Part shown: one piece after another, positions 10,926 to 22,562 of the stretch
Layout of the letters: the number at the start of each line of letters is the position of its first letter
Position numbering within the stretch: position 1 is the first letter of the stretch
Origin: Azolla caroliniana
Taxonomy: Eukaryota; Polypodiophyta
Length of the DNA stretch: 64,000 nucleotides
Reading direction: 5' to 3'
Assembly: GCA_043228905.1 (NCBI GenBank)
Contig: JBHGNT010000010.1
Coordinates: 9,486,001-9,550,000 of the forward strand
Translations under genes and position numbers: made by a program
The notes under the pieces: model-generated
The model's database searches: none
Told to the model about the DNA's origin: nothing
What the model saw: the letters and a program-made list of their open reading frames with translations, nothing else

Positions 10926-13087
10926 TCATAAACCGGCAAAATTACCCAAGACGTTTTGCGCTGAGGCGCTGTCGACAGCGACGTATGTGATAAACAGATC
11001 ACCCTCAGTGCCCTTGGATAGAGACACGCCGCAGAAGGTGTGGACCGGTAAGGATGTGTCCTACTGGCATCTGAAGGTGTTCGGGTGTCTCGCATACGTG
11101 CATGTTGCTAAGGACCGGAGAGGAAAGTTCGATCCAAAGACCCGGCCATGCATATTCCTCGGATACGGCGATGATGAGTTCGGCTACCGAGTGTGGGATC
11201 CGGTTGACAAGAAGGCTTTCCGGAGTCGAGATATTATCTTCATGGAGGACAAGACTCTTGCCGACTGGAAGTTGGAGAAGAAGATAATGAACTCCGATAA
11301 GATTCGGACACACCCGGCTAAGAGCCGGTTGACACTCGAGGAACCAGCCGGTTACGGTGAGGATACCGAACCGGCAGAAGAAGAAGTAGAGGAAGCTGAA
11401 ATCGGAACCGGCCAAGATCCCGAATCGGATTCGGATTAAGAACAAATAGAGGAGCCGGTTGCCAAAAGCCAAAGACGGAGATATCTTCTCAGAGAGAGAA
11501 GGGCCCCCCGGAGATTTCCGGATGCAGAGCATGTGCTGTTGACCGATGAGGGAGAGTCGGAAAGCTTCGAAGAAGCGAAGGATGACACCCACAGTCGCAA
11601 ATGGTTAAGTGCCATGCAGGATGAGATGGATTCCCTACATGACAACCATACGTACAAATTGGTGGAGTTGCCGAAAGGAAAGCGAGCACTCCGAAACAAG
11701 TGGGTGTACAAGTTGAAACCGGGAGATGTCGGCAACCCCCGAGATACAAAGCCAGGATCGTGGTGAAGGGGTTCCAACATAAGAAGGGCGTGGACTTCGA
11801 CGAGATATTTGCCCCGGTAGTAAAGATGACCTCCATCCGGACGGTGCTAAGTATAGCGGCAAGCATGGACCTCGAGGTAGACTAGCTGGACGTGAAGACG
11901 ACATTCCTTCACGATGACCTCGAAGAGGAGATCTACATGCAGCAACCTGGAAGGATACGCGGAGAAAGGGAAGGAGCACTTGGTTTGTCGGTTGAAGAAG
12001 AGCCTGTACGGACTGAAGCAAGCTCCCCGACAATGGTACCGGAAGTTCGACTCCTTCATGACCGATCAAGGGTACCACAAGACGCAGGCCGATCACTGTG
12101 TGTTTGTGAAGAAGTTCGAAGGAGGCAACTTCCTGATACTCCTTTTGTACGTGGACGACATGTTGATCGTCGGACGGGACCAAGACAAAATACGGATGCT
12201 GAAGAAGGCTCTCAACCAAACTTTCGCAATGAAAGACTTGGGTCCGGCAAGACAGATGTTGGGGATGCATATCATCCGGGACCGGCCAACGAAGCAATTG
12301 TGGTTATCACATGAGAAATACGTGACAAAGGTGCTTCAACGATTCAACATGCTAGAAGCAAAACCGGTCGGATCGACACTCCCGGCAAACTGCAACCTAT
12401 CCAGTAAGCAAAGCCCGAAGACGAAAGCAAAGAAGGCTGATATGATGAAGGTTCCATATGCCTCTGCCATCGGGAGCTTGATGTACGCAATGGTGTGTAC
12501 TCGACCAGATATTCGATACGCAGTCGGAGTGGTGAGCCGGTTTATGGGCAATCCTGGTAAGGTGCACTGGAACGCGGTCAAATGGATACTCCGGTACCTG
12601 AAGTGCACTTTGAATATGTGTCTCCGATTCGGACATGTCAGCTGATGTGGATACCAGCCGGTCTACATCCGGGTATGTAATGACATATGTAGGGGGAGCT
12701 GTTTCATGGCAGTCGAGGTTGCAGAAGACGGTTGCGTTGTCAACCACGGAGGCGGAGTACATGTCGGCTGTGGAAGCCGGCAAGGAAATATTATGGATGA
12801 AGGACTTCATCGGAGAGCTCGATATCCGGCAAGATTAATACCGACTCTATTGCGATAATCAAGGTGCCATCCACCTTGCTAAGAACGCAGCGTACCATTC
12901 CAGGACGAAGCACATCCAGCGTAGGTATCACTGGATCCGGGAGCGAGTAAAAGATTGAGAGTTCGCGTTGACGAAGATCCACACGGCTGAGAACGGGTCA
13001 GATATGTTGACCAAAGTACTGATACCCGACAAGCTGGATGCATGTCGGAAGCGGATCGGACTAGTAAGACATCCCATGCCAGAGTGA
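10926..13087 (+). pseudogene. Tork-like copia integrase-RT-RNase H remnant (family D), plus
   Basis: It starts in integrase (KLPKTFCAEALSTATYVINR), then the linker (KVFGCLAYVHVAKDRRGK, IFLGYGDDEFGYRVWDP), RT ([43 protein letters not shown]) and RNase H (SADVDTSRSTSG, STTEAEYM), ending HPMPE-stop at about 13087. Disruptions include a stop near 11437, a frameshift near 11740, a stop at about 11883 (LEVD-stop), a frameshift near 11950, a deletion around 12630 and stops near 12836 and 12957. It is closely related to the intact element at 27355-32611. The 5' half is missing. Confidence 0.9.
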
Positions 13088-13097
13088 AGGGGGTGTT

Positions 13098-13704
13098 TGT
13101 TATGAAACAGGTCCCTCTGGATGGGAAGTGAAAAGAACACTGTTGATGAGCAAACCGGATGTCGAGTACCTGGCAACGGAAGACCTGGTGAGAACCGGAT
13201 GATGAGTACCCGGCAAGAGCTAGATGGTGTAGGCCCGGTGAGAAGTGCTCACCGGATGAAGGGACATATTCGTAAATATGTTTTCTAAGAGTCCATCGGG
13301 GCTATATTTGTAAATAGCTGAAAAGTCATATTAGTATAAATATGACTTAGGGCAAACTAAGTGTAGTTGTCATTCTTGTTGGTGCAAGATTTGAGTGCGT
13401 AACTGTGTACAGAGAGAGAGAGAGAGAGGAAGAGGTCGTTCGTTGCCTCTATTGTAACCGTCGCCTGTGGTGAAGATAGCAAGCTCGAGGTCGTTGCCTC
13501 GGTGCTTTCCTATTGTACATTTTGATATAGTGATAGTTTGCAGTCTGTGGGCTACCGTGGTTTTTCCCTAGTTTGGGTTTTCCACGTTAACATCCTGTGT
13601 ACTCTTCTCTTCACTATGTCGTGCGTTCATTACCCGTTTTCTATGTTTGATCCTAGGCTTGGTTGTGGCCGAGCATTGTTCATCGGGAGCGTGTATTCCT
13701 ATCA
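13098..13704 (+). repeat. 3' LTR of the plus-strand family D copia
   Basis: 607 bp, TGTTATGAAACAGG...GTATTCCTATCA, preceded by a GAAGGGGGTGTT purine-rich tract. It is the plus-orientation relative of 6224-6876. A (GA)n stretch lies at about 13411-13430. Confidence 0.8.
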
Positions 13705-13896
13705 TTGCCCATTCTGTTTTGTTGATGATCTTTAGTTAATTAATATAGCACTCTTCAGTGCATAAGCTGTCATCCCCCTACTGTGTATTTTCTTATTATT
13801 ACTTGGTTATTCTCTCTGATTTCTTCTCTTGCTTATTCACCCACTCTCACACAAACACCCTATGCTTCTAAATACTCAACTCTACGATTCTTTACA
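13705..13896 (+). repeat. Partial 5' LTR of the plus-strand copia A at 13.7-24.25 kb
   Basis: It ends CGATTCTTTACA directly before the primer binding site, as LTRs of this family do. The left end is cut off by the family D LTR. Confidence 0.6.
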
Positions 13897-13908
13897 TGGT
13901 ATCGGAGC
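13897..13908 (+). other. Primer binding site (tRNA-Met type, one mismatch)
   Basis: TGGTATCGGAGC, differing from the standard TGGTATCAGAGC at one base. Confidence 0.8.
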
Positions 13909-14056
13909 GTGAGGGTTAGAGACCCTTCACTGAGCTCTACCATTGAAACTGTGTGAGCAGCTAGAGACATTGTTTCAAACCAGCTATCATCGGTGTAGTG
14001 TTGCATGGCAAGAGGCTCACGTTAAAAGGAGCATATGAATCAAGCAAAATCAGAGA

Positions 14057-15587
14057 GATGAATGCACAAATGGGTGTGCACTTCCAACAGAGAAGTTGGA
14101 CAGGCACAACTACGCATCTTGGGAATATAAGATGCAACAATACTTAGTTGGGCAAGGGTATTGGAGTTATATCGAGGGAGCTTAGGAAACAACCCCCGAT
14201 ATTACAAGTCCCAACTACCCCACATGGCAGCAATGGGCTAGTAGGGTAATGTATTGTTTGGCAACATGTGTGCGAGATCACATGTTAAGCTATATTCGAG
14301 ATGTGAAAGCCCCAACAGAAGCGTGGAAAAACTTGAAGAAGATTTTCACGGCTTCAACTATAGCGGGAGAACTTCAACTCCGGCAGGAATTGAACAATAT
14401 TCGGTAGGGGGATATGTTTGTGACGGACTATACCCTCTGGATCAAAGACTTATGCGATTCACTTGGCTCCATCAATGTCACAGTTGATGATGACGAGATG
14501 GTGCATATCTGTCTTGGCGGCCTTGCACAAAAATATGGCTCATTTCAAACTGCCATAACAAGGGAGAACCCCCTAAGCTTTTTCGACTTGCAATCCATGT
14601 TAATGGTTGAGGAGAACCATACATGGTCGAAAAGCATAACATCTAATGGGCAGATGCTATATACACATGATGATCTCAGTCGAGGTCACGGTCGTGGTCA
14701 TGGAAATCGGGGGAGGAATGGCCGAGGAAGAGGTGGACGACGTCCACAACAGTTTAATTCCAAGCAGCAAGAAGGTCGAAACAGCCGAGGGAATTCCGGC
14801 AAAAAGGGGAGCTTCCACCAACCTGCATCAACCAGGCAGAACCAACAATTTGAGTGTTGGTATTGTGGAAAGTTTGGCCACTTTGAAGCCGAGTGTCGGA
14901 AGAAGAAGAATGACTCGGCTGCCTCACACCGGCAATAAACAAACTATGTTGTGATGGCTGACCTAGAAAACAAAGGGCCAATGTTTGTTATGTGACACCG
15001 AGCGAATAACATGATAACAAGTGTTTCCCAACTTGATGATGTCTGGTTCGTGGACTCAGGTGCCTCAAATCACATGACAAGTCATCAAGAATGGTTCATG
15101 AATTTGAGGGAACCCGAGAGACCCGGCCTGGTGGAGACCGGTGATGACTCCACACACATGATTGAGCACATCGGAAATGTGGCCCTTAACAATCACGACA
15201 ACAAGGGCTACATGAAGGATGTACTACATGTCTCGACAATCACAAAGAATTTGGTCTCGGTTGGCCAAATTGTCGAGCAAGGAATGCAAGTACGATTCAA
15301 CCAGGAAGGTTGCTTCATCGAGGATAAGGGCCAACTTATCGCTCATGCAAGAAGAGAAGGTTGCATGTTTATTCTTGATGTGACCGAGGTGAACACAACA
15401 ATGTATGCAAAGGGACTCAAGGTTGATTCTGATATTGAGTTGTGGCACAAAAGGGTTGGCCATGTAAACCTTGGTAAACTCCGATCAATGCAAACAAAAG
15501 GGGTTGTGCACGGATTGCCACAATTTACTTCGAAACATCCTGATAATGTATTTGAGGCGTGCCAACTAGGAAAGCAACATAGGCATC
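14057..15587 (+). pseudogene. Copia A gag-protease-pre-integrase, degraded
   Basis: Gag reads LPTEKLDRHNYASWEYKM, then LCDSLGSINVTVDDDEMV, an RG-rich stretch (RGHGRGHGNRGRNGRGRGG), CWYCGKFGHFEAEC (CCHC), VDSGASNHMTSHQEW (protease) and the pre-integrase block ending EACQLGKQHRH. Stops lie at about 14182 and 14406 and between knuckle and protease (14936, 14993). The start codon region is shifted. The frame continues exactly at 23309 (PFLSERN) once the gypsy insertion is removed. Confidence 0.85.
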
Positions 15588-16333
15588 TGTGAAAGTGTTT
15601 TTAGAATCTAAGCCATTGAACATTAGGAGAATATAAAGTATAGATAATTCACCTTTTGAGGATAAGAACACGAACTAAGACCTTAGGGAAGAAGTCAAAA
15701 GTAAAAGTACGAGACCAAGAGAAAAGTAAAAAGAGAAAACGCAGACTATAAAAAACAGTAAAAATAGAATGGTCATAACTCCCTCGTTGTTTATCCAAAT
15801 ATCACGTTTAAATATGGATTAGAAAGCTTGTAAAAAGAGCTTTCTATAGCTTTTTAAATCGCTTAATTTGGATATCGGATGAGGGAGATATGACGATTAG
15901 AAGGTTGATGTGTCATAGCTAAAAATAGGGAGATAAAAAGCTTCCAAAAATAGCATGAACGTGGATAAGAAGAGGAAGGTTATAAAAGAAGAAGTAATAT
16001 TAGTGAGAAGGGGGAAGAGTGAAGGCCAAAGAGTGGATGAGGAGTGTTAGGAAGAAGTGTCTTTGTGGAAGAGGATGTGTCTTAGAAGAGGAAGGTCTTT
16101 GGTTTTAGTTCAATGTGGAGTTTGTCTCCTTTGTATTCTCTTGATGTTGGAATATCAGAACATTCTTATTTCTTGCTCGCTTTCTCTATCTTTTTTCTTA
16201 GTTTCTTGAGTTATATTCTCTAATCATAATTACCTAGAGCTATATAATATATTATGATTTTCAACTCCATCTAATCGGTTTGGTCAAGCCCTCATATAGT
16301 GTATAACTATCTATTATCTTATACATCCTATCA
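15588..16333 (+). repeat. 5' LTR of the Tat-type gypsy
   Basis: 746 bp, TGTGAAAGTG...CATCCTATCA. AT-rich, with a TTATAAAAG box near 15982. The sequence TTTTGGCGCTCCAGGG follows immediately (16334 onward) and is the likely primer binding region (TGGCGC start). Confidence 0.9.
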
Positions 16334-17967
16334 TTTTGGCGCTCCAGGGAGGGCGGATCCTTTCCGTATAGGAGGGAGAAATTACCATTTAATTGTGTTA
16401 CTATATTACATTAACTTAGCTATGCAATTTGCATTTTCAGGTGAAAGAACACAAGATGCGGGTGCCTTTTTGGCATCTTTTGAGCATCATGCTGTCTCTA
16501 TTGGACGCATCACCGACAATGAGAAGTTACCTTTATTAGTAGCTACATTCTATGGTCGAGCTCGAGATTGGTATGACTCTCTTCCTCCAAACCAACAGGG
16601 AGCATATCAATTGTTGGTGCACCAGTTTCGTGCCAAATATATTCAACGACGAAGTGCAACCGAAGTAAGGGAAGAGCTATTTCGACTAAAGATGGAATCA
16701 CCAATTGGTTTCACTAAGTATGAAAGAAATTTCAAGGATTTGTGGACTACATGGATTCGTCTTCGTGGCGGCACTGAAGACGAGTGGTAATAGTGAGTTA
16801 TATTCTCTAATCATAATTACCTAGAGCTATATAATATATTATGATTTTCAACTCCATCTAATCGGTTTGGTCAAGCCCTCATATAGTGTATAACTATCTA
16901 TTATCTTATACATCCTATCATTTTGGCGCTCCAGGGAGGGCGGATCCTTTCCGTATAGGAGGGAGAAATTACCATTTAATTGTGTTACTATATTACATTA
17001 ACTTAGCTATGCAATTTGCATTTTCAGGTGAAAGAACACAAGATGCGGGTGCCTTTTTGGCATCTTTTGAGCATCATGCTGTCTCTATTGGACGCATCAC
17101 CGACAATGAGAAGTTACCTTTATTAGTAGCTACATTCTATGGTCGAGCTCGAGATTGGTATGACTCTCTTCCTCCAAACCAACAGGGAGCATATCAATTG
17201 TTGGTGCACCAGTTTCGTGCCAAATATATTCAACGACGAAGTGCAACCGAAGTAAGGGAAGAGCTATTTCGACTAAAGATGGAATCACCAATTGGTTTCA
17301 CTGAGTATGAAAGAAATTTCAAGGATTTGTGGACTACATGGATTCGTCTTCGTGGCGGCACTGAAGACGAGTGGTAATAGTGAGTTATATTCTCTAATCA
17401 TAATTACCTAGAGCTATATAATATATTATGATTTTCAACTCCATCTAATCGGTTTGGTCAAGCCCTCATATAGTGTATAACTATCTATTATCTTATACAT
17501 CCTATCATTTTGGCGCTCCAGGGAGGGCGGATCCTTTCCGTATAGGAGGGAGAAATTACCATTTAATTGTGTTACTATATTACATTAACTTAGCTATGCA
17601 ATTTGCATTTTCAGGTGAAAGAACACAAGATGCGGGTGCCTTTTTGGCATCTTTTGAGCATCATGCTGTCTCTATTGGACGCATCACCGACAATGAGAAG
17701 TTACCTTTATTAGTAGCTACATTCTATGGTCGAGCTCGAGATTGGTATGACTCTCTTCCTCCAAACCAACAGGGAGCATATCAATTGTTGGTGCACCAGT
17801 TTCGTGCCAAATATATTCAACAACGAAGTGCAACCGAAGTAAGGGAAGAGCTATTTCGACTAAAGATGGAATCACCAATTGGTTTCACTGAGTATGAAAG
17901 AAATTTCAAGGATTTGTGGACTACATGGATTCGTCTTCGTGGCGGCACTGAAGACGAGTGGTTTAAA
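16207..17967 (+). repeat. Three tandem copies of a 587-bp unit (LTR end + primer region + gag 5' end)
   Basis: Copies start at 16207, 16794 and 17381. Each holds the last 127 bp of the LTR, the TGGCGC primer region, the leader and the first 150 or so gag-frame codons up to EDEW. Copies 1 and 2 are followed by a short filler (TAATAG) that stops the gag frame; copy 3 continues into the full gag. The copies differ at two bases that I could see (K versus E in FT-K/E-YER; R versus Q in YIQ-R/Q-R). The first two therefore encode only truncated gag fragments (16299-16790 and 16886-17377). Confidence 0.9.
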
Positions 17968-20481
17968 ATGGAACGATTCAAGATGGGTCTTGATATGTAT
18001 TTCCGTTTGGAAGCAAACTTGAAGGATCCCACATCGTTTCAAGCTCTTATCCAAGTTTGTCAAGCTTATGATCGACAAGTGAAGATGATGAGCTCCTTGG
18101 GGGATCCCCAAATGACGGCTTTGGGTGCAAATTTGATGCCTCGTGCCAACTTTCAAGCCTCATCTTCAATTGTGCATGGGGGACAAGTGTTTCCAAATGT
18201 GTATACCACCACAACAATAAACCCAACAAGTATATCCCAAGAAGTTGAACAAGTGAGGAGTGAACAAGATACCATGGCATTGGTAAATCGGCGCTTTGAT
18301 GAAGTGATGACCCACTTGCGACAATCCCAAGCAATTCACAACACTATTCCCGATAGTGGTGGCTCTAGAGGGCATCACGGTGTAATTTGTTATTCTTGTC
18401 AAGAGGAGGGACACATCTCAACAAGATGTCCTCATCGACAACAAAGAGGCATGGGAAGAGGCATTTATCACGTGCAAAGGAATGGACAACGACCTAACAA
18501 CAATGAAGTCGAAGGAAACGTAACACTCCCTATGGCTCAGGTTCCTACAATTCCTCATAATGCGAATCTTCTTAATTTTATTGATGATAGTGATAATTCT
18601 TTTGAAGTAGCTCCTGTGAAAAGGACAAGGTCCTCGCAAAAGGAGAAAGAAGTTGAAGGAGAATCTAGTGCCTCAAGACAAAAGAAGAAGTCTAAGGAGA
18701 ATGAGAAAGAGGAAAAATTGAGAAGGAGACACTCTAGAAGAAAGATCAAGATGGAGGACATTCCTATGGGTGAAGGTGTAGAAGCTTTCAATTTGAAGCA
18801 TGAGTTGATTTCAAGTGGACCAAGGATAACATGGCCGCAACTTCTCCAATTATCTCCCACATTACGAAAGGAGTGGGGGCGACTTGCAAGTATTCGCCAA
18901 AGTCGGAAGACTGTGCATTATGTGGGAATCGTGCGAGTAGAAGATCGAAAGGACATACGACCCACCATCCCCGTCTCCATCAAAGGGTTTCACATCAAAG
19001 ATGCGTTGGTTGATAGTGGTGCTAGAGTAAGCTTGATTTCTGAATTTGTGGTAAACAAAGTGGGAATTCCTATAAGTAGGTCATCTTCGGCAAGAGTGGC
19101 TGTAGCCGATGGTGGAGTGGTCCATTGCATTGGCATAGTGGAGGATGTTGTCATCAAGTGTTTTGGGGTAAGCATTTCCATGGATTTTCATGTAATACCA
19201 CTAAAAGGACCGTCATATTCTTTGGTACTAGGACGACCATGGATGCAAGAACTCAATGTTGTCCAAGATTGGAGCAAAGGTTTGATGACCATAACGCCAT
19301 CAAAAGGAGTGAGCATACATTATGATATGCGGCAACAAAGACTTATTGAGAAAGAAGAAGATGGAATAACTGAATATGATAGTGGGTCCGCATATGAAAG
19401 TGATGAAAGTGAAGATTCCTCGTCAGAATGGGAAATGACCACATCATATGCCGTTTTGAAGGAAGAAGATGATGAAGGAGGTTTAATTACTATGGAGCAA
19501 AAAGAGAAGATGATTTCTAAAGATCTTAAAGGGCAAGAGAGGCAACAATTTATTAATTTGATTTCTGAATTTCCTAACCTTTTCATTAGTGATTATGCTC
19601 ATATTAGGGGTGTAGATGTCATCCAACATCACATAAATCTAAAGGAGGGTACAACTCCCGTTGCGCAAAAGTTGCGAAGGCTAGGTCACGTGCAAAAGGA
19701 GGCCTTATTAAAGGAAGTCAAAGCTTTGTTGCGTGCACAATTCATTTACCCAGTGGAAGATTCTGAATGGGTTTCGCCCATTGTGGTGGTACCTAAAAAG
19801 AATGGAAAATGGAGGGTTTGTGTTGATTACAAACCTCTAAATGCGGCTACCAAGAGGGATCACTTTCCTCTCCCTTTCCAAGATGAAATATTAGATGAAA
19901 TTGCGGGTCATGAAATGTACTCTGTTTGTGATGGCTATTCAGGTTATTTTCAAATTCGTATTGCGGAAGAGGATCAAAAGAAGACGACATTCATCACTCC
20001 ATGGGGATGCTTTGCATATCGATGCATGCCCTTTGGACTCACAAATGCTGTTTTTACATTTAATCGTCTTGCTATTCATGTATTCCAACCATTCTTTGGA
20101 AAGTTTGTTAGAGTCTTTATGGATGACTTTGCAATTTATAGTAGCAGGAAAGACCATTTGGAAAAGGTTCGCTTGGCATTCAAAAGATTGGAGGAATGCA
20201 AAATGCAACTCAACCCAGAGAAGTGTCACATAGGTGAAAAGGAGGTGGTGATGCTTGGTCATGTGGTGTCTCAAGAAGGAATCAAAGTGGATAGCTCAAA
20301 GATTGAAGCAATTCAAAAGATGACAACACCCACGAGTATCAAAGATTTGGAGCACGAATTGCTAAATGGGCTCTACTATTGGCGGAGTTTGATTTTGAAG
20401 TCAAATTGGAATCAACTATGCGTGCCGAATTGGCGGATCTTCTCACCTTTAGAGAAACCTTTCATGAAGAAGACTTGGTAA
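17596..20481 (+). CDS. Gypsy gag-protease-reverse transcriptase
   Basis: I start at ATG 17596 (MQFAFSGERTQDAG); the frame is open further back into the LTR but without an ATG. Gag covers about residues 1-260 with a CCHC knuckle CYSCQEEGHISTRC (about 18388-18429). A Lys/Glu-rich linker follows. The aspartic protease has LVDSGARVSL (about 19008-19037) and SLVLGRPWM. RT runs from about 19690 with VDYKPLNAATKRDHFP, YSGYFQI, MPFGLTNAVFTF and FMDD (about 20116-20130). After TSIKDL the frame passes into non-homologous residues and stops at 20481, because the RNase H region is deleted and the next domains are in another frame. The protein lacks its own RNase H and integrase. Confidence 0.85.
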   Translation: MQFAFSGERTQDAGAFLASFEHHAVSIGRITDNEKLPLLVATFYGRARDWYDSLPPNQQGAYQLLVHQFRAKYIQQRSATEVREELFRLKMESPIGFTEYERNFKDLWTTWIRLRGGTEDEWFKMERFKMGLDMYFRLEANLKDPTSFQALIQVCQAYDRQVKMMSSLGDPQMTALGANLMPRANFQASSSIVHGGQVFPNVYTTTTINPTSISQEVEQVRSEQDTMALVNRRFDEVMTHLRQSQAIHNTIPDSGGSRGHHGVICYSCQEEGHISTRCPHRQQRGMGRGIYHVQRNGQRPNNNEVEGNVTLPMAQVPTIPHNANLLNFIDDSDNSFEVAPVKRTRSSQKEKEVEGESSASRQKKKSKENEKEEKLRRRHSRRKIKMEDIPMGEGVEAFNLKHELISSGPRITWPQLLQLSPTLRKEWGRLASIRQSRKTVHYVGIVRVEDRKDIRPTIPVSIKGFHIKDALVDSGARVSLISEFVVNKVGIPISRSSSARVAVADGGVVHCIGIVEDVVIKCFGVSISMDFHVIPLKGPSYSLVLGRPWMQELNVVQDWSKGLMTITPSKGVSIHYDMRQQRLIEKEEDGITEYDSGSAYESDESEDSSSEWEMTTSYAVLKEEDDEGGLITMEQKEKMISKDLKGQERQQFINLISEFPNLFISDYAHIRGVDVIQHHINLKEGTTPVAQKLRRLGHVQKEALLKEVKALLRAQFIYPVEDSEWVSPIVVVPKKNGKWRVCVDYKPLNAATKRDHFPLPFQDEILDEIAGHEMYSVCDGYSGYFQIRIAEEDQKKTTFITPWGCFAYRCMPFGLTNAVFTFNRLAIHVFQPFFGKFVRVFMDDFAIYSSRKDHLEKVRLAFKRLEECKMQLNPEKCHIGEKEVVMLGHVVSQEGIKVDSSKIEAIQKMTTPTSIKDLEHELLNGLYYWRSLILKSNWNQLCVPNWRIFSPLEKPFMKKTW

Positions 20482-22301
20482 AGCTACGAAAGGCACTTCC
20501 CGAGCCGGATATGGAGGATGCATTCACCTTATTCTTTGATGGGGCATTTCGCAAAGCCACAAACATAGCCGTGGGTGGGATTATTCTCAAGGATCCTCAA
20601 GGAGACAGAGTAAAAAGTGAAGGTATTACATTAAGTGGTGTGAATTCAAATAATGAAGCGGAGTATGCTACCTTGTGTTATGGTCTTCGTCTATGTAAAG
20701 CTATGAAGATAAAAAGATTAATTCTTAAGGGTGATTCCTTATTGGTAATTAAACAAATTCAAGGCAATTGGAAATGTCAAAGTGATGGGCTTAGAAATTT
20801 TTATAAAGAAGCAATGAGTCTACTAAGGTCTTTTGAAAAGATACAGGTTAAGCATGTGGGGAGATTATACAATAAAGAAGCGGATGCATTAGCTCAAGCC
20901 CAATTAGATAAGATCAAGGAAGGTTTCGTTGGTGTTTTGGAGACGTGCAAAGATGTAGACTCCCTAGAGGAAGTACATAATTTTCTTAATAAAGGAGAGT
21001 TTCCAAATAACCTCAATGCTTTGCAAAGAAAGCGTTTGGTGGCAAAGGCTTCACAATATCATTTGGTGGGTGAAGATTTGTACAACAAAGGGAAAGATGG
21101 AGTTTTACGAAGAGTTCCTAACAAAAGCGAGATTATAAAGATACTCTTTATGTTGCATGAAGAAGTTTGTGGTGGGCATTTAGCCCATGATATAATGATA
21201 AGAAAGATTTTACTAATTGGTTTTACATGGCCTACTATCCATAGGGATGTGCATGTTTGGTGTAGATCTTGTGATGCATGTCAAAAAGCGGGAATAAGAC
21301 ATCTACAAAGTGGACCTTTACAACCCATTGTGGTGTTTGCTCCATTCGAGAAATGGGGAATTGATGCAGTAGGACCTCTTCCGAAAACTCAACATGGTAA
21401 AGAGTTTATTTTGGTGGCCATTGACTACATGACAAAGTGGGTGGAAGCTATAGCAACTTCCTCGATTAAAGCCAAAGATGTAGCCCAATTTGTGTATAAG
21501 AATATTTGTACTAGATTTGGAGTTCCCATGGAGATTGTATCCGATCATGGACCCGGTTTTAGGAGTGAAATGTTAGCTTGTCTATTAAGCAAGTTGAAGA
21601 TTAAGCATCGATATTCAACGCCTTATTATCCTCAAGCAAATGGTGCAGTTGAGAAAGTGAATGGGCTTATAGTGAAGAATTTGACAAAGTTAGTGCAAGA
21701 CAAAGTAAGAACATGGGATAGGTATTTGGATGATACTCTTTGGGCTTATAGAGTTTCTTATAAATCCTCCACAGGTTTTACTCCTTTTTATTTGGTTTAT
21801 GGAAAAGAAGCGTTACTTCCGATCGAACTTGAGATCAAAAGTAATAGACTAATGGAGGCATCGCATCGCTCAAAAGGAAATGATGTGATGAGTCGTTTAG
21901 CGAGCAACCATCTACTACAATATTCAAGAGAAGAAGCTGTGGAGCATTACTTAAATCAAGCAATGAAGAGAAAGGAGGCATATGACAAAAAACACAAGGG
22001 CAACCACATTGAAGAAGGATCATTGGTTCTTAGGTATGATAATAGATATGATTATATTCAAGGACAAAAGCTTGATAATAAGTGGGAAGGACCCTTTGTG
22101 GTTCACAAAAAGTATGACAACGGAAGTTACCAATTGAAAGATGTGGATGGAGCACTTCATTCTTATCGAGTGAACGGATGGCGCCTTAAAAAGTATGTAA
22201 CTCGGGGACCTACTTATATTCCCCAAGTTACTAATGATATTGTTGATACGGATGGATGGGAGCAAGAAGTGGACTTGTTTCCCCATACATTATTTTCTTA
22301 A
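20350..22301 (+). CDS. Gypsy archaeal-type RNase H and integrase, out of frame with upstream RT
   Basis: The frame opens at the deletion junction (ARIAKWALLLAEFDFE); it has no own good ATG near its start. An RNase H of the second, archaeal-like type follows: FFDGAFRK (about 20533), NNEAEYATL, LKGDSLLVIKQIQG, YNKEADALAQ, giving the D-E-D-D set. Integrase has the HEEVCGGHL and CRSCDACQK zinc region and catalytic GIDAVGPL (about 21359), VSDHGPGF (about 21538) and NGAVEKVN (about 21640), then a C-terminal SH3-like stretch (KWEGPFVV). The extra RNase H is a hallmark of the plant Tat lineage (family knowledge). Expression would need ribosomal frameshifting or trans-complementation. Confidence 0.85.
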
Positions 22302-22562
22302 TAGTCCATATTGTAGACCCATCTTTCTCTCTATTAACAAAAAGGAAGATGGTAATAGTGATTATCTTTTTTATTTGTAGAGAATGTGAGGTTTTTCCTA
22401 CCGATTAGCGGGGGTTTTACTCACATCTTTTTATTTTCTTTTTATTATATCTCTCTCATTGTCTATAGCCAAGAGATTGGCGAGAGAGCTTTTGTTTGTT
22501 AAGTACTGTCAATAAGTGCTTCGCCATAAATGGCTTAGCCTCTAACAAGGGGGAGGGCTAAA

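Noticed and set aside
16299-16790. Independent small gag genes at 16299-16790 and 16886-17377
   Set aside because: They are the truncated first two units of the 587-bp triplication and stop at the TAATAG filler; they are not separate genes.
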